Assembly (NCBI GenBank): GCA_031119525.1
Contig: JAVHXO010000002.1
Span: 1,903-65,902 of the forward strand
Source of the DNA: Spiroplasma sp.
GTDB lineage: Bacteria > Bacillota_I > Bacilli_A > Mycoplasmatales > VBWQ01
DNA: 64,000 nucleotides
Direction: 5' to 3'
The translations under genes were made by a program, and so were the position numbers. Below are positions 1-10,665 of the stretch, piece by piece; the stretch's first letter is position 1, and each line of letters begins with the position of its first letter. The notes beneath the pieces are model-generated. The model saw only the letters and a list, made by a program, of their open reading frames with translations, ran no database searches and was not told the origin of the DNA.

Positions 1-560
1 GTAAACTTGAAGATCAATATAATAAACTTGAAAAAAACAAAAAAGAAGTTGAAGATAGATTCTATAACCTAAACATTAAAAACAAGATGCTCGGCCAAAA
101 ACTAATAATACTTGTAGACGAAAAACGTAAACTTGAAGATCAATATAATAAACTTGAAAAAAACAAAAAAGAAGTTGAAGAACAACTAACAAAGAAAGAA
201 AACGAATACAACAAACTTGAAGACGAAAAAAATGAACTTCAAGAAAAATATGATGAACTTGAAACAGAAAAAACAAAAATCAATAACGAACTAACAAAAA
301 ATCAAGAAAAATACAAACAACTTGAAATAAAACACAACAAACTTGAAGACGAAAAAAATGAACTTCAATATCAATATGAAGAACTTGAAACAGAAAAAGC
401 AAAAATCAATAACGAACTAACAAAAAATCAAGAAAAATACAAACAACTTGAAATAAAACACAACAAACTTGAAGACGAAAAAAATGAACTTCAAGAAAAA
501 TATAATGAACTTCAAAAAGAAAAAGAAACATTAGAAAAAGAATACCAAATACTCCAAGAA
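1..560 (+). repeat. 126-base tandem repeats inside coiled-coil gene
   Basis: The opening 55 bases are repeated almost exactly 126 bases later. The block around 219-344 is repeated at 345-470 with few changes, and its start recurs once more at 471. The period equals 42 codons, or six heptads, so gain or loss of a unit keeps both the reading frame and the coiled-coil register. Confidence 0.85.
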
Positions 561-1667
561 AATTATGACCTTAGTCAAACTAAAATAACTGAATTGCAAA
601 AAAATATTACTTATTTAGCAAAAGAAAAAAAAGAAATAAACGATAAATTTTATGAGAAAAATAAAAAGTATAATTATTTAAAAAATAAGCAAGAAAAACT
701 TGAAATTTCCATGATTCAGTATTATTTTGACACGTGATCATTAAATAATCCTTTTGATTTAAAAAATACCATTAATATTGACAATACCTGATACGATGTT
801 TTAATAAAAATGAAAGAACATATGATTACATATGTTCCAGGAGTATCAGAAGAAATTTTTAATCTGAATGAGTGAGCTGGAGAAAATGAATCATCACTTG
901 ATATTAAATTAAAAAATGACGGAGTAAAAAATATTAATCATTCTAAAATATTTTTATTTGATAATTTTACATTCAATTTGCATTTTAAAAATATTGATAC
1001 AAAAAAAACTATCACTGAAGCTTTTTATGAAATTGAAAAATACCTTCAAACTTGAACAAAAGAAAATCCTTTTGATTTAAGAAATGAAGTTACTTTTGAA
1101 AACACTTTTATGGATATTATAGAAGTGATTAGAAAAAGATTATATTCTGAAGAAGGCATAAACGAGGAAATAATTTATCATATTCGTTGAATAATACCAT
1201 CTGAAGTTGTTGGCAAAAAATTAAAAGATATCAATTGAAAATTCCAATCTATAGGAATTAATAATCCTGATAACAACGAATCTCGCGAGATAGATATAGC
1301 GTTTAAAAATATTTATACAAAAGGCAAACATGTTGAAGATTATTGAAAAATCAAGAACTATTTAGATAAATGAGGTTTAATGTCAAAATTTGATTTAAGA
1401 TACAGAATTTCTGCTTTTGATGATACCTTACTAGATCTTACAAAAGAAATTGAACGAAGATTAGTCGCAGAAGAAAACTTTGATAAAAAATTAATTAAAA
1501 ATATTGAATGAAGAGGAAAAAGTGGTAGTTCAATTCGACAAAAAATAATACGCAATGAAGGAGAAGATGGAAGATATCAAAATTTACAATTTAGATATTT
1601 ACCTTTTTTTGACAAATGAAGTGATAATATTCCTGTTTATTTTGATAATTTTACTAGCAAAAGATAA
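1..1667 (+). CDS. Coiled-coil repeat protein, 5' end outside window
   Basis: The frame is open from base 3 to the TAA at 1665-1667, with TGA read as Trp; the start lies upstream of the window. The first ~235 visible residues are Lys/Glu/Asn-rich heptad sequence with almost no Gly or Pro, a long coiled coil. It is built of a 42-residue (126-base) tandem unit: bases 1-55 recur at 127-181, and the KLEDEKNELQ block recurs at about 219, 345 and 471. From about base 745 it changes to three diverged modules of about 100 residues, each opening with an FDL motif (near 763, 1072 and 1392). No signal peptide or membrane segment is visible in this part. It is the only plus-strand gene in the first 20 kb and converges on rplQ. 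Function unknown; a structural, surface or cytoskeletal role is only a guess. Confidence 0.85.
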
Positions 1668-1715
1668 CTCCATAAAGGAAATTTTAAATCTTTCTAAATT
1701 TACAATCTAATAAAT

Positions 1716-1750
1716 AAAAAAAGATTCTTTTATTAAAGAATCTTTTTTTT
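1716..1750. terminator. Bidirectional Rho-independent terminator
   Basis: An 11-bp inverted repeat (AAAGATTCTTT / AAAGAATCTTT) around a TATT loop is flanked by A's on the left and T's on the right. It can therefore end both the plus-strand coiled-coil gene and the minus-strand ribosomal operon after rplQ. Confidence 0.9.
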
Positions 1751-1762
1751 ATTTTTCTTTTT

Positions 1763-2128
1763 TTATACAAAAGTAATAATCACCATCTTAGCATTATCAC
1801 CAATCCTTGGGTTAACTTTAATCAATCTTGTATAACCACCAGCACGGTCTTGATAACGATCAGCAATTGTCGTAAACAAAGTATCTATGACAATGTCTTT
1901 ATTACTATCTTTGTTAGTGATTTTTCTTAGTTTAGCAATTGCCAATCTTCTTGAGTGTAAATCACCACGTTTAGCTAATGTTACTAAGGGTTCAATAAAG
2001 CTTTGTAATTTTTTACCAGTATTTTCAGTTACAACTAATTTACCATGTAAAATTAATTGACTAGACAAATCACGCATCTTACCGTACTCTTTAGTACTAG
2101 TATTACCTTTATCATTAATATATGACAT
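1763..2128 (-). CDS. rplQ: 50S ribosomal protein L17
   Basis: A 121-residue protein matching bL17 along its length, including the N-terminal RDL..QL and the RRLAIAKLRKI segment. It binds 23S rRNA near the exit tunnel. It is the last gene of the ribosomal supercluster. The ATG at 2128 has a perfect AGGAGG ribosome site that overlaps the end of rpoA, 18 bases upstream. The bidirectional hairpin at 1716-1750 follows the stop. Confidence 0.96.
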   Translation of the reverse strand: MSYINDKGNTSTKEYGKMRDLSSQLILHGKLVVTENTGKKLQSFIEPLVTLAKRGDLHSRRLAIAKLRKITNKDSNKDIVIDTLFTTIADRYQDRAGGYTRLIKVNPRIGDNAKMVIITFV

Positions 2129-2146
2129 CTTTAATCATTACCTCCT

Positions 2147-3205
2147 TTATTTACCTTCATCTTTATATTCTTCAACAATATTTTCTAATGACTTTTCTTT
2201 TCATTTATCAAAGTTCTTTTTGAAACTTTTAATGATTTTATCAATAGTTTCTTTACTAATGCCAAAGACAGTTAGAACAGAAGTAATAATATCTTCCAAT
2301 GATTTATCACCTAAATTTTCCATATCTTTTAATTCAATTAATTTTTTGTGATAAAAATCAGTTAAAGTTTTGCAACCTTCACGTTTTAAACAATTATATG
2401 AACGAGCAGATAAATCTAAATCTTCCAATAATAAATTCAAGTTATCATTTTCTTTGTTATCAGATGTTGCAATAACTTCAAAGCTTCTAACTTCATCATC
2501 TAAATTAATAAATAATTCTAAATGGCTGAAGAAAATTTTAGCTGCTGTAGCAATTGCTGATGATGGGCTAATAGCACCATTAGTTTCAACAGATAACAAT
2601 AACTTTTCATAATCAACACCTTTAATTGTTTTTGTTATTGGTTCGATCTTGTAAGTTACTTTAGTCACTGGTGAGAAGTTAGCATCAATTGCAATAATTC
2701 CCATACCATTACCAACTAGTTTCTTATTTTCTTCAAAACTAGCATAACCACGAGATTTTTTAACAAAAAATTCAATTGTTAAATTAACATTACGATTAGT
2801 TGTACGACAAATAACTAAGTCTTTATTAACAACTTCAATGCCAGTTGGGCAATCAATATCACCAGCTGTGACAGTTTCTTCACCTTTAATTTCTAACGTT
2901 AAGTTTTCAAGTTTATTTTCTGAAAAAGTATTATTATGTGATGTTAAAACAATGTTTTTAACATTCAAAATTATTTCTGAAACATTTTCAACTACACCTT
3001 TGATTGTGCTAAATTCATGAGTTACACCATCAATTTTAATAGCATAAATTGCAACTCCAGGAATTGATGATAAAAGAGTTCGTCTCAAAGCATTACCTAA
3101 AGTTGTCGCAAAACCACGCTCTAATTGGTTAACATTAAATTCCATGTAATTATCATGGTTATTTTCTTGATTTAAAAGAAATTTTGGTCTTAAAAATTGA
3201 TTCAT
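2147..3205 (-). CDS. rpoA: DNA-directed RNA polymerase subunit alpha
   Basis: Alpha subunit of RNA polymerase, 352 residues. The N-terminal dimerisation domain spans roughly residues 1-230 (RGFATTLGNALRRTLLSS near the start). The C-terminal helix-hairpin-helix domain follows at about 260-325 (EDLDLSARSYNCLKREG). A TGA=Trp codon at 2201-2203 extends the protein about 17 residues beyond a standard-code stop. I chose the ATG at 3205 because AAAGGTGA stands just upstream, overlapping the rpsK stop; an upstream in-frame start near 3253 would overlap rpsK. The position between rpsK and rplQ is the conserved bacterial order. Confidence 0.96.
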
Positions 3206-3218
3206 TTCCGTATCACCT

Positions 3219-3614
3219 TTATTTTCTTGGTTTCTTTGGTGGACGACAACCATTATGAGGTAACGGTGTTACATCATTTAAGTCAGACAATTCAAAATTT
3301 AATGCTTGAAAACTTCGAATTGCTGGTTCTCTTCCTGGCCCTGTTCCATTAACATTAATTGATAAAACTTTAATACCATGTTCCAAGGCAATTTTACCAA
3401 CTGCTTCAGTTGCTTTTTGTGCTGCGTGAGGTGTTGATTTTCTTGTTCCTTTAAATCCGACTGCACCAGCACTTGATCAAGTAATAACATTACCATTAAT
3501 ATCAGTAATAGTTACAATGGTATTATTAAAAGTTGCTTTAATATGAGCTTTAGCTTTAAGGAAATTAGGATTAACTTTAATTTTCTTTTTTGTTGTTGTT
3601 GATTTATTAATCAT
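3219..3614 (-). CDS. rpsK: 30S ribosomal protein S11
   Basis: uS11, 131 residues, read with a TGA=Trp at about residue 50. It carries the family segments [23 protein letters not shown] and the C-terminal [13 protein letters not shown]. It forms part of the platform of the small subunit. It starts at ATG 3614 behind GGAGGAAC, 15 bases after the rpsM stop, and ends 13 bases before rpoA. Confidence 0.96.
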
Positions 3615-3629
3615 TTTAATTTGTTCCTC

Positions 3630-4025
3630 CTATGATGCTTTCTTCTTATTAGCTACAGTTTTTCTGCGACCCTTACGAGTTCTAGCGTTAGTTTTAGTAG
3701 ATTGACCATTAACTGGCAATCCCTTTCTGTGTCTAATGCCACGATAACAACCAATTTCCATTAAACGTTTAATATTTAAAGAAACATCTCTTCGTAATTC
3801 ACCTTCGGTTTTATAATTTTTTTCAATTTCTGCACTAATAGCACTGATTTGTTTTTCTGTTAATTCAGCAATTTTAGTAGTTGGGTTAATATTTAAACCA
3901 GATAAAATCTTGATGGCACTACTACGACCAATCCCATAAATTCTTGTTAAACCAATATCAGAGTGTAAATTCCCTGGGATATTAATTTGACCAATTCTTC
4001 GACTTGTTATATTAATATTTGACAT
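3630..4025 (-). CDS. rpsM: 30S ribosomal protein S13
   Basis: uS13, 131 residues, in the small-subunit head where it contacts the P-site tRNA. The family core [12 protein letters not shown] and the C-terminal [14 protein letters not shown] are clear. The start at 4025 is supported by TGGAGG just upstream; a longer in-frame extension to 4073 would run into rpmJ and is not needed. The tail is the usual basic one. Confidence 0.96.
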   Translation of the reverse strand: MSNINITSRRIGQINIPGNLHSDIGLTRIYGIGRSSAIKILSGLNINPTTKIAELTEKQISAISAEIEKNYKTEGELRRDVSLNIKRLMEIGCYRGIRHRKGLPVNGQSTKTNARTRKGRRKTVANKKKAS

Positions 4026-4038
4026 GTAATCCTCCATA

Positions 4039-4152
4039 TTATCCTTGACGTTGTTTGTGTTTTGGATTTTCACAAATAATCATATTACGATTTTTGCGTT
4101 TAATTGTTTGACAGTTATCACAAATTTTCTTTACTGATGATTGTACTTTCAT
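4039..4152 (-). CDS. rpmJ: 50S ribosomal protein L36
   Basis: A 37-residue bL36. The three Cys and one His that bind zinc are present (Cys11, Cys14, Cys27, His32), so this is the zinc-containing form. It is easily missed because of its size. It starts at ATG 4152 behind an AAAGGAGC site and sits between infA and rpsM, its normal place. Confidence 0.95.
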   Translation of the reverse strand: MKVQSSVKKICDNCQTIKRKNRNMIICENPKHKQRQG

Positions 4153-4178
4153 AATTTTTTAGCTCCTTTATTTAAGCT

Positions 4179-4499
4179 CTAATTGTTTTCTTGATTAGTA
4201 TTTGATGGTTTTTTACCTTTATGACGAAAAGTAATTCGACCTTTTGTTAAGTCATAAGTTGACAATTCGACACTAACAAAATCGCCTTTCAAAATTCTAA
4301 TGTGATTTAACCGAATTTTGCCTGACGGAGTTGCTTCAATAATAGTATTAAAATCTTTTAATAAAACCTTGAACTTTGCATTTGGTAAAACTTCTACTAC
4401 TTGTGCTTCACATAAAATTGTATTTGGTTTACTTTTCTCAAAATTATTAGTATTTTTATTACCATTATTTTTTTGTGCTTGTTGTTTCTTTTTGGCCAT
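4179..4499 (-). CDS. infA: Translation initiation factor IF-1
   Basis: IF-1 occupies the ribosomal A site during initiation. The S1-like OB fold (about residues 30-98) is recognisable from [14 protein letters not shown] and [14 protein letters not shown]. At 106 residues it is longer than the usual ~72 because of a Lys/Asn/Gln-rich N-terminal extension of about 25 residues and a short polar tail. It is followed by rpmJ, as in most Gram-positive relatives. Confidence 0.93.
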   Translation of the reverse strand: MAKKKQQAQKNNGNKNTNNFEKSKPNTILCEAQVVEVLPNAKFKVLLKDFNTIIEATPSGKIRLNHIRILKGDFVSVELSTYDLTKGRITFRHKGKKPSNTNQENN

Positions 4500-4537
4500 T
4501 AATTACCTCTCTAAATATATCATAATTTAATCTTTTT

Positions 4538-5287
4538 TTAAATAGCAGTTAAGATTTCACAACCACTATCTGTCACAAGCAAGGTGTGCTCAAAATGTGC
4601 GGTTGGTTTTTTATCTAATGCTACAACTGTTCACTGATCACTCAAAACTTTAACTTTATCAGTTGAAGTTTGGACCATTGGTTCAATACAAATGGTCATA
4701 CCAGCTTGTAATTTAACTCCCGTGTTGGCAATACCAACATTAGGAATTGCTGGTTCTTCATGTAATAATTTACCAATACCATGACCAGTATATGATGTTG
4801 GTAAATAAAAGCCTTGACTTTCAACATAAGTCTGAATTGTTGCACCAATATCACCAATTCTAGTGCCTGGTTTCACAATCTTGATCGCTTTCATTAATGC
4901 CTGTTTAGCTACATCAATAATCTTTTCTTGTGCTACAGTTGTTTTACTACCAACCGCCATTGTGAAGGCTGCATCAGCATGATAACCATTAACTGAAGCA
5001 CCAGCATCAACTTTAACAAGATCATTAAGTTTAAACGGCTTATCATTGGGAATCCCATGAATTAGTTCTTCATTAACTGAAACACAAATTACTGCTGGAA
5101 ATCCATGATAATTAAGAAATGACGGTTTAGCTTGATTTGCTTTAATAATCTGCCTTGCCTTCAAATCAAGCATCTTTCCCGTTGTTCCAACCTTAATCAT
5201 TTTCGCTAATTCTTGATGAATTAAAGCAACAACTTTGCCTGCTTGCTTCATATTAGCAATTTCTTTAGCACTTTTAATACTAATCAT
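4538..5287 (-). CDS. map: Methionine aminopeptidase, type I
   Basis: Removes the initiator Met from nascent proteins; 249 residues with one TGA=Trp near the end. The five metal ligands of the family can be placed: two Asp in DAGASVNGYHAD, His in GHGIGKLLHEEP, Glu in ICIEPM and the last Glu in FEHTLLVT. It lacks the N-terminal SH3-binding extension, so it is the short type Ia. Its ATG overlaps the end of adk by 8 bases, which indicates translational coupling. Confidence 0.96.
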
Positions 5288-5954
5288 AATTAGCTCCTTT
5301 AGCAGAATTAACTACTGAGTCAATTATTGCCTCCAACTGTTGGTTAACAACTATTTTATCTTGATTAGCATTAATTACTTTTAAAGTGCCTTGCTTTTTA
5401 AAATAATCAATTAAAGGTTGAGTTGATTGTTGATATTCTTGTAATCGCGTAATAATTTTTGTTTGATCACTATCATCAGTGCGTTGCACTAATGGTGTTT
5501 GATCTTTATCGCAAAGAGTATCAACTTTTGGTGGTGAGCTAATGCGATTATAAGTTGCCTTACAAACAGGACAAATTAATCTCGTTTGCAGTCGCTTTAT
5601 AATAGCATCCTTGCTAACCTGTAAATAAATAACAAAATCAATTTTTGCTTTGATTTGTTTTAATGTTTTTTCTAAAAATTTCACTTGACTAATTGTTCTT
5701 GGATAACCATCCAAAATAAAATTAGTTTTAATTTTAGTAAGTTTAGTTGCAACAACTTGATTCATTAAATCATCAGGAAAATATTTACCTTGATCAAGAT
5801 AGTCTTGTGCTAATAAACCAAGTTTTGTTTTTTGACGAATTTCTTCTCTTAATAAATCACCAGTAGATAAATGTAGTAAATGATAATGATTTACTAAAAA
5901 TTCTGATTGTGTGCCTTTACCAGCACCTGGTGGACCCATAATAATTAAATTCAT
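5280..5954 (-). CDS. adk: Adenylate kinase
   Basis: Interconverts ATP + AMP and 2 ADP. The P-loop GPPGAGKGT is at residues 7-15, the DGYPR motif follows, and the LID (about 125-160) holds a CPVC...C-x2-D set. That is the Cys3-Asp zinc site typical of Gram-positive and Mollicute enzymes. At 224 residues it has the normal long-form length. Like its relatives it lies between secY and map. Confidence 0.96.
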   Translation of the reverse strand: MNLIIMGPPGAGKGTQSEFLVNHYHLLHLSTGDLLREEIRQKTKLGLLAQDYLDQGKYFPDDLMNQVVATKLTKIKTNFILDGYPRTISQVKFLEKTLKQIKAKIDFVIYLQVSKDAIIKRLQTRLICPVCKATYNRISSPPKVDTLCDKDQTPLVQRTDDSDQTKIITRLQEYQQSTQPLIDYFKKQGTLKVINANQDKIVVNQQLEAIIDSVVNSAKGANYD

Positions 5955-5982
5955 ATATGTCTTACCTTAATTCCTTTGATCT

Positions 5983-7347
5983 TTATGATCATAAATGTTC
6001 TTGTGAAACTTTTTCTTCTTTATAGTTTAAGAATGAGTGTTGAGTAATTCTACCCTTAATTTGTTTTGTTGTATCTAAAGCCACTCCCACCATAATGATA
6101 ACACCAGTACCACCAATAGCTAATGATGATGGTAGGTTGGCAATCTTGGAAATTAAGAATGGTAGAACAGCAACAAAGGTTAAGAATGTTGCTCCAATGG
6201 TACTCAAACGATTTAACATTCGCTTAATATATACTTCAGTTTCTTTACCTGGTTTAATTCCGGGAATATAGGTTCCCGATTTTTGGAAGTTTTGTGTCAT
6301 TTGTTCAGGATTAATTTGAACTTGAGCATATAAGAAAGTGAATAAAATTGTTAAAATTGCGAAGATGCTAATCCCAGACCACGATTGTAATGATAAGTAG
6401 TTTTGTGTGAATTTAGCAAAACCACTCGTGGGATTACCACTTTGAATAATTTGAGCAATCGTCATCGGCGCTGTAATCAATGCCGATGAGAAGATAACTG
6501 GAATAACTCCAGCTGAATTAATTTTTAAGGGCAGATAAGATGATTTATCACCCTTCAATGTTAGACCGCTCCCTGATTGTTGAATTGGCATATGTCTCTC
6601 AGACTCATTGAAAAATACAACAATCAAAATGATAAATAAGAAAGCCAATAAATATAAGGCAAACTGTAGAGCACCTTGGAAGATAACGGCATTGTTTGAA
6701 TCTGGTGCTACTCAATATTTAAAAGTAGCAACTAAATTGAATGGTAAATTAGCGGCAATGCCACCAAAAATAATTAACGAAATTCCATTACCAATTCCAC
6801 GATTAGTAATTTGGTCTGCCATTCATAATGATAACATAGTACCTGCTAGGAGCACCATTGGAATCAAGAAATAATAAAACATTGCTGGTCCAACTCCAGA
6901 ACCTGAAGATCAATCAACAGTGATAATCCCTTGTGATTGTAGGCCTAGAATTGTGGCAAATGCTTGCATAATAGCAAATGGTACAGTTAGAACTCGATTC
7001 AATAGTTCTAATTTTCTTTTCCCTTTTTCACCTGATTTGGCTCAACGTGTTAAAGTTGGTACAACATCAGTTGATAATAACTGCACAATAATTGATGCAG
7101 TAATATAGGGAGAAACTCCAAGAGCAAAAAGTGAGAAACGATTAATCGCCCCACCACCCAACATTGAAATTAGATTAAAAAACTCTAATCCACTGTTATT
7201 ACTATCACTTAAATCAATATTTAAATGAACTCCTGGAGCAGTAATAAAGGCTCCTACCCGAAAGATTACTAAAACAAAGATAGTAAATAAAATTCGAATA
7301 ATCACTTCTTTATACTGTTTTGTTACTTCGCGAGCGGTTTTAAACAC
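5983..7347 (-). CDS. secY: Preprotein translocase subunit SecY
   Basis: The channel subunit of the Sec translocon, 454 residues with about ten transmembrane helices. Family motifs include [10 protein letters not shown] near residue 80, [15 protein letters not shown] and PGIKPGKET. Several TGA=Trp codons split the frame under the standard code. The start is a GTG directly abutting the rplO stop, with GAGGTGA a few bases upstream, suggesting coupled translation. SecE and SecG are not in this window. Confidence 0.96.
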
Positions 7348-7791
7348 CTAAATCACCTCAGCTTTTCCTCCATTTTTTTCAATTGCTGCTAAAGCAGTCT
7401 TTGAAAATTTATGTGCTTGAATATTTTTAGCTGTTGCTAAAGTTCCTTTACCAAGAACTTTAATTTGATGTTTTTTATCTTTAATAATTTTTAATTGATA
7501 TAACAATTTTGGTGTTACATCAGTTTCTTTAATTTTATTAATTTGATCTAAATTAATAATTGTATAAGTTGTTGTTGTTGGATTTGTAAAACCTCGTTTT
7601 GAAATTCTACGATATAAAGGAGTTTGCCCTCCTTCAAATCCTGGTCTTACTCCACCACCAGTTCTGGCATTTTGCCCTTTAGTACCTTTACCAGCAGTTT
7701 TACCAAGACCTGAGCTAGTACCTCGACCTTTACGTTTTGGTTTTTTTCTAGCTAAAGGAGAAGATGTTAATTGATGTAATTTTAATTCCAT
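7348..7791 (-). CDS. rplO: 50S ribosomal protein L15
   Basis: uL15, 147 residues. The glycine-rich basic N-terminus (KRKGRGTSSGLGKTAGKG) and the PLYRRISKRGF segment identify it. It directly follows rpsE. In many bacteria rpmD (L30) lies between these two genes, but here only 12 bases separate them, so L30 is missing from its usual place. Confidence 0.96.
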   Translation of the reverse strand: MELKLHQLTSSPLARKKPKRKGRGTSSGLGKTAGKGTKGQNARTGGGVRPGFEGGQTPLYRRISKRGFTNPTTTTYTIINLDQINKIKETDVTPKLLYQLKIIKDKKHQIKVLGKGTLATAKNIQAHKFSKTALAAIEKNGGKAEVI

Positions 7792-7803
7792 ATTTTTAAT
7801 CTC

Positions 7804-8466
7804 CTATCTTTTGCTCTCAGTGTGAGCTACTGGTGTTCTTTTTTTAACAAATTTGTTCTTAAAAAAATCTTCTGATTTAAGGGCAGTTAAACCTTGAATT
7901 GTTGCTCGAGCTAAATTAATTTTGTTATTTGAGCCTAGTGATTTAGAATAAATATTTTGGATTCCTGCAAGTTCAATAACATCCCTTGCACTTCCTCCAG
8001 CTTTTACTCCAATACCTTCCTTAGCTGGTTTTAAAATAATTTGGCTAGCACCATAATGGCCAATACCATGATGGTAGATTGAAGAATTTGCATTAATTGC
8101 TACTTGTTTTAGATTTTTATGAGCAGCAGCAATACCTTTTTTAATGGCATCATTAACTTCGTTAGCTTTAGCAACTCCAAGTCCCACTGTTCCTTTTTTA
8201 TTACCAATAACTACAGCCGCTGAAAATCTTAATCTTCTACCACCAGTAGTTACCTTATTAATTCTTCTAATTCAAATAACTTTTTCTGTAAATTCACTTT
8301 GTTCTTTTGGTTTACGAAAATCTTGTCTTGATCTTGTTGGTCTTTGACCAGTTGGTTTTCGATCTTGTGGGTTAGGGCGGAATGGTTTTTTAGTATTGCT
8401 TTGAGCAACTTCAGAATTTCTTGGTTTTGATAATTCTGAAGGATTATTTACTTTATTTTCTATCAT
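7804..8466 (-). CDS. rpsE: 30S ribosomal protein S5
   Basis: uS5, 220 residues, important for decoding fidelity. The core begins around residue 60 (IRRINKVTTGGRRLRFSA) and includes GLGVAKANEV. The first ~60 residues are a polar extension rich in Pro, Lys, Gln and Arg, absent from the compact family core. One TGA=Trp lies at the boundary. The start at 8466 has an AGGAG site and follows rplR by 14 bases. Confidence 0.95.
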
Positions 8467-8480
8467 TTCTTAATCTCCTT

Positions 8481-8831
8481 TTAAAACTCTAATCCGTTTT
8501 CTCTGGCAGCATCAGCAAACGCTTTAATTTTACCATGATATAAATTCCCACCACGATCAAAGACAACTTCTTTAATTTTTTTTGTTTTTGCTAATTTAGC
8601 AATTTCGCTACCTAATTTTGTTGCTGCTGTAATATTTTTCTTTGACTTTAAATCTTTAAAAGTCAAAGATGATAACCCAATCATTGTTTGTCCTTTATTA
8701 TCGTCAATTATTTGTGCGTAAAGACTAGTATTTGATTTAAAAATACTTAAACGTGGTCTTGCTTTAGAACCAACAATTTTTTTTCGAATTCGCAAATGAC
8801 GAATCTTACGAGCTTTTTTTCTATCAAACAT
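8481..8831 (-). CDS. rplR: 50S ribosomal protein L18
   Basis: uL18, 116 residues, binds 5S rRNA with L5. The motifs RPRLSIFKSNTSLYAQIID and VVFDRGGNLYHGKIKA are typical and the length is normal. It starts behind an AAGGAG-type site, 28 bases after rplF. Confidence 0.96.
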   Translation of the reverse strand: MFDRKKARKIRHLRIRKKIVGSKARPRLSIFKSNTSLYAQIIDDNKGQTMIGLSSLTFKDLKSKKNITAATKLGSEIAKLAKTKKIKEVVFDRGGNLYHGKIKAFADAARENGLEF

Positions 8832-8859
8832 ATTTTTTCTCCTTAATCTCTGTTAAAAG

Positions 8860-9414
8860 CTATTTGCTTTTACCAGCTGATTTTCCTTCTTTACGACGAA
8901 TAACTTCATCGGAATATTTAATTCCTTTACCTTTATAAGGTTCAGGAGTTCTGAACTGACGAATTTGGGCAGCAACTTGACCAACTAATTGTTTATCAAA
9001 CCCACTAATTTGAATTGATGTTGGTTTTGGAGTTACAACTGTAATTCCTTGTGGGATTTGATATTTGACTGGGTGTGAATATCCTAAATTAAGATTTACA
9101 ATATCACCTTGAACATTAGCACGATAACCAACACCATTAATTTCTAATTCTTTAATAAAACCTTTAGAAACTCCAATTAACATACCATTAATTAAAGAAT
9201 TAACAGTACCATGTAGTTGTTTATTTTTTTTATTATCATTTGGTCTTGTTGTGCTAATAGTATTTTTTTCTTGATCAATGATAATTTTAATTTCTTTTGG
9301 TAGGGCCTTTTCTAAAGTACCCTTACCACCAGCAATATTTAAAAGATTATTTTCTGTTAATTTAACTTGAACACCATTTGGAATTGTTAAAATTCGATTA
9401 CCGATTCTTGACAT
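8860..9414 (-). CDS. rplF: 50S ribosomal protein L6
   Basis: uL6, 184 residues. The MSRIGNR start, the two-domain layout and the C-terminal [11 protein letters not shown] signature are all present. It binds near the sarcin-ricin loop. The tail has the usual [12 protein letters not shown]-like basic end. Confidence 0.96.
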   Translation of the reverse strand: MSRIGNRILTIPNGVQVKLTENNLLNIAGGKGTLEKALPKEIKIIIDQEKNTISTTRPNDNKKNKQLHGTVNSLINGMLIGVSKGFIKELEINGVGYRANVQGDIVNLNLGYSHPVKYQIPQGITVVTPKPTSIQISGFDKQLVGQVAAQIRQFRTPEPYKGKGIKYSDEVIRRKEGKSAGKSK

Positions 9415-9433
9415 ATCTTTTACTCCCTATTAA

Positions 9434-9838
9434 CTATCAAACATAAGCTAGAACTTCGCCACCAAGGCCAAGTTTTTTAGCTTGTTTGTTTGTCATAATT
9501 CCTTTTGAAGTTGAGATAATAGCAATTCCATAACCATTCAAAACACTTGGTAAAGATTTAGCTTGTGCATACACTTTTAACCCAGGGCTTGAGATACGTT
9601 TTAAACCAAGAATATTATTTTTGGCAGTATTGCCTAATAAAATTTCTAAGGTTGGTTTTTTTGGTTCATGTTCATTAACACGATATTTTTCAATATAACC
9701 ATTTTTATATAAAATTTCAGCAATTTTCACTAATTGTTTTGATGATTGAACACTAACAGAACGATGTTTGCTCTTATCAGATGTTTTAATTGCATTACGA
9801 ATTACTGTTAATAAATTGCTTATTGGATCATTTGTCAT
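9434..9838 (-). CDS. rpsH: 30S ribosomal protein S8
   Basis: uS8, 134 residues, a primary binder of the 16S central domain. It has the N-terminal DPISNLLTVIRNA and the C-terminal GIAIISTSKGIMT signature. The last residue is Trp encoded by TGA, immediately before the TAG stop, so the protein ends in the family's usual AYVW. Confidence 0.96.
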
Positions 9839-9855
9839 TTAACATACCTCCTTCT

Positions 9856-10041
9856 TTATCATGAAGCTTTTTTTAAGCCTGGGATTTGTCCATTATATGC
9901 TAGATCTCTAAAGCATAGACGACAAATCATAAATTTACGAATTACTGCATGTGGTCTACCACATTTTTGACAACGAGTATAAGCTCTAGTACTATATTTA
10001 ACTTCTCGTTTTTGTTTTACTTTTAACGATTTCTTTGCCAT
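9856..10041 (-). CDS. rpsN: 30S ribosomal protein S14, zinc-binding type Z
   Basis: A 61-residue uS14 of the short, zinc-containing class, with CQKCGRP and CRLC supplying four cysteines. It ends KKASW, the Trp coming from TGA just before the TAA. It sits between rplE and rpsH as usual. Confidence 0.96.
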
Positions 10042-10042
10042 A

Positions 10043-10645
10043 CTATGCCTCCTTTACACCCTTGTTATCTTGTTTCTTTACGTTATCTTGTTTTGGTTGC
10101 TTTGGTTTTCGCTTGAATGGAAAACCAAATTGTTCTAATAATCTAATTGCTGCTTCTTTGTCTGATGTTGAAGTAATAATAGTTATCTCTAAACCTCTGA
10201 TTTTATCAACATCTTCATAGTTGATTTCAGGGAAGATAATTTGTTCTTTAACACCAAAAGTATAATTACCATTTTTGTCGAAAGAATTTCTTGATAAACC
10301 TTGGAAATCACGTACTCTTGGTAGCGCAATTGAAATTAATTTATCTAAGAAGTCTATCATTTTTTGACCCCTTAGGGTTACCTTACAACCAATTGCCATA
10401 CCTTCACGAAGTTTAAATCCAGCAATTGATTTCTTTGCTTTTGTGATTACTGGTTTTTGCCCAGTAATTTTTGTTAATTCTAATACAGCTTTATCTAAAG
10501 CCTTAGGTGTAGCAACAGCATCACCAACACCAATATTAATAACAATTTTTTCAATTTTCGGTACTTGCATAATTGATGAGTATTTTAAGTCTTTTTGTAA
10601 TTGGTGAACAATCTTTGATTGATATTTTTCTTGTAAACGATTCAT
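10043..10645 (-). CDS. rplE: 50S ribosomal protein L5
   Basis: uL5, 200 residues, binds 5S rRNA. Family segments include [15 protein letters not shown] and GCKVTLRG. I chose ATG 10645 because the protein then begins MNRLQEKY, like other L5 proteins. A longer start at 10666 (MGGQEF) overlaps the rplX stop and itself contains the GGGAGG that may serve as ribosome site. It has a basic C-terminal tail of about 20 residues ([15 protein letters not shown]). Confidence 0.94.
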   Translation of the reverse strand: MNRLQEKYQSKIVHQLQKDLKYSSIMQVPKIEKIVINIGVGDAVATPKALDKAVLELTKITGQKPVITKAKKSIAGFKLREGMAIGCKVTLRGQKMIDFLDKLISIALPRVRDFQGLSRNSFDKNGNYTFGVKEQIIFPEINYEDVDKIRGLEITIITSTSDKEAAIRLLEQFGFPFKRKPKQPKQDNVKKQDNKGVKEA

Positions 10646-10665
10646 ATTAAACTCTTGTCCTCCCA

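Noticed and set aside
87-737. Coiled-coil gene ending at 737
   Set aside because: The stop is a TGA; with TGA=Trp the frame continues without break to 1665.
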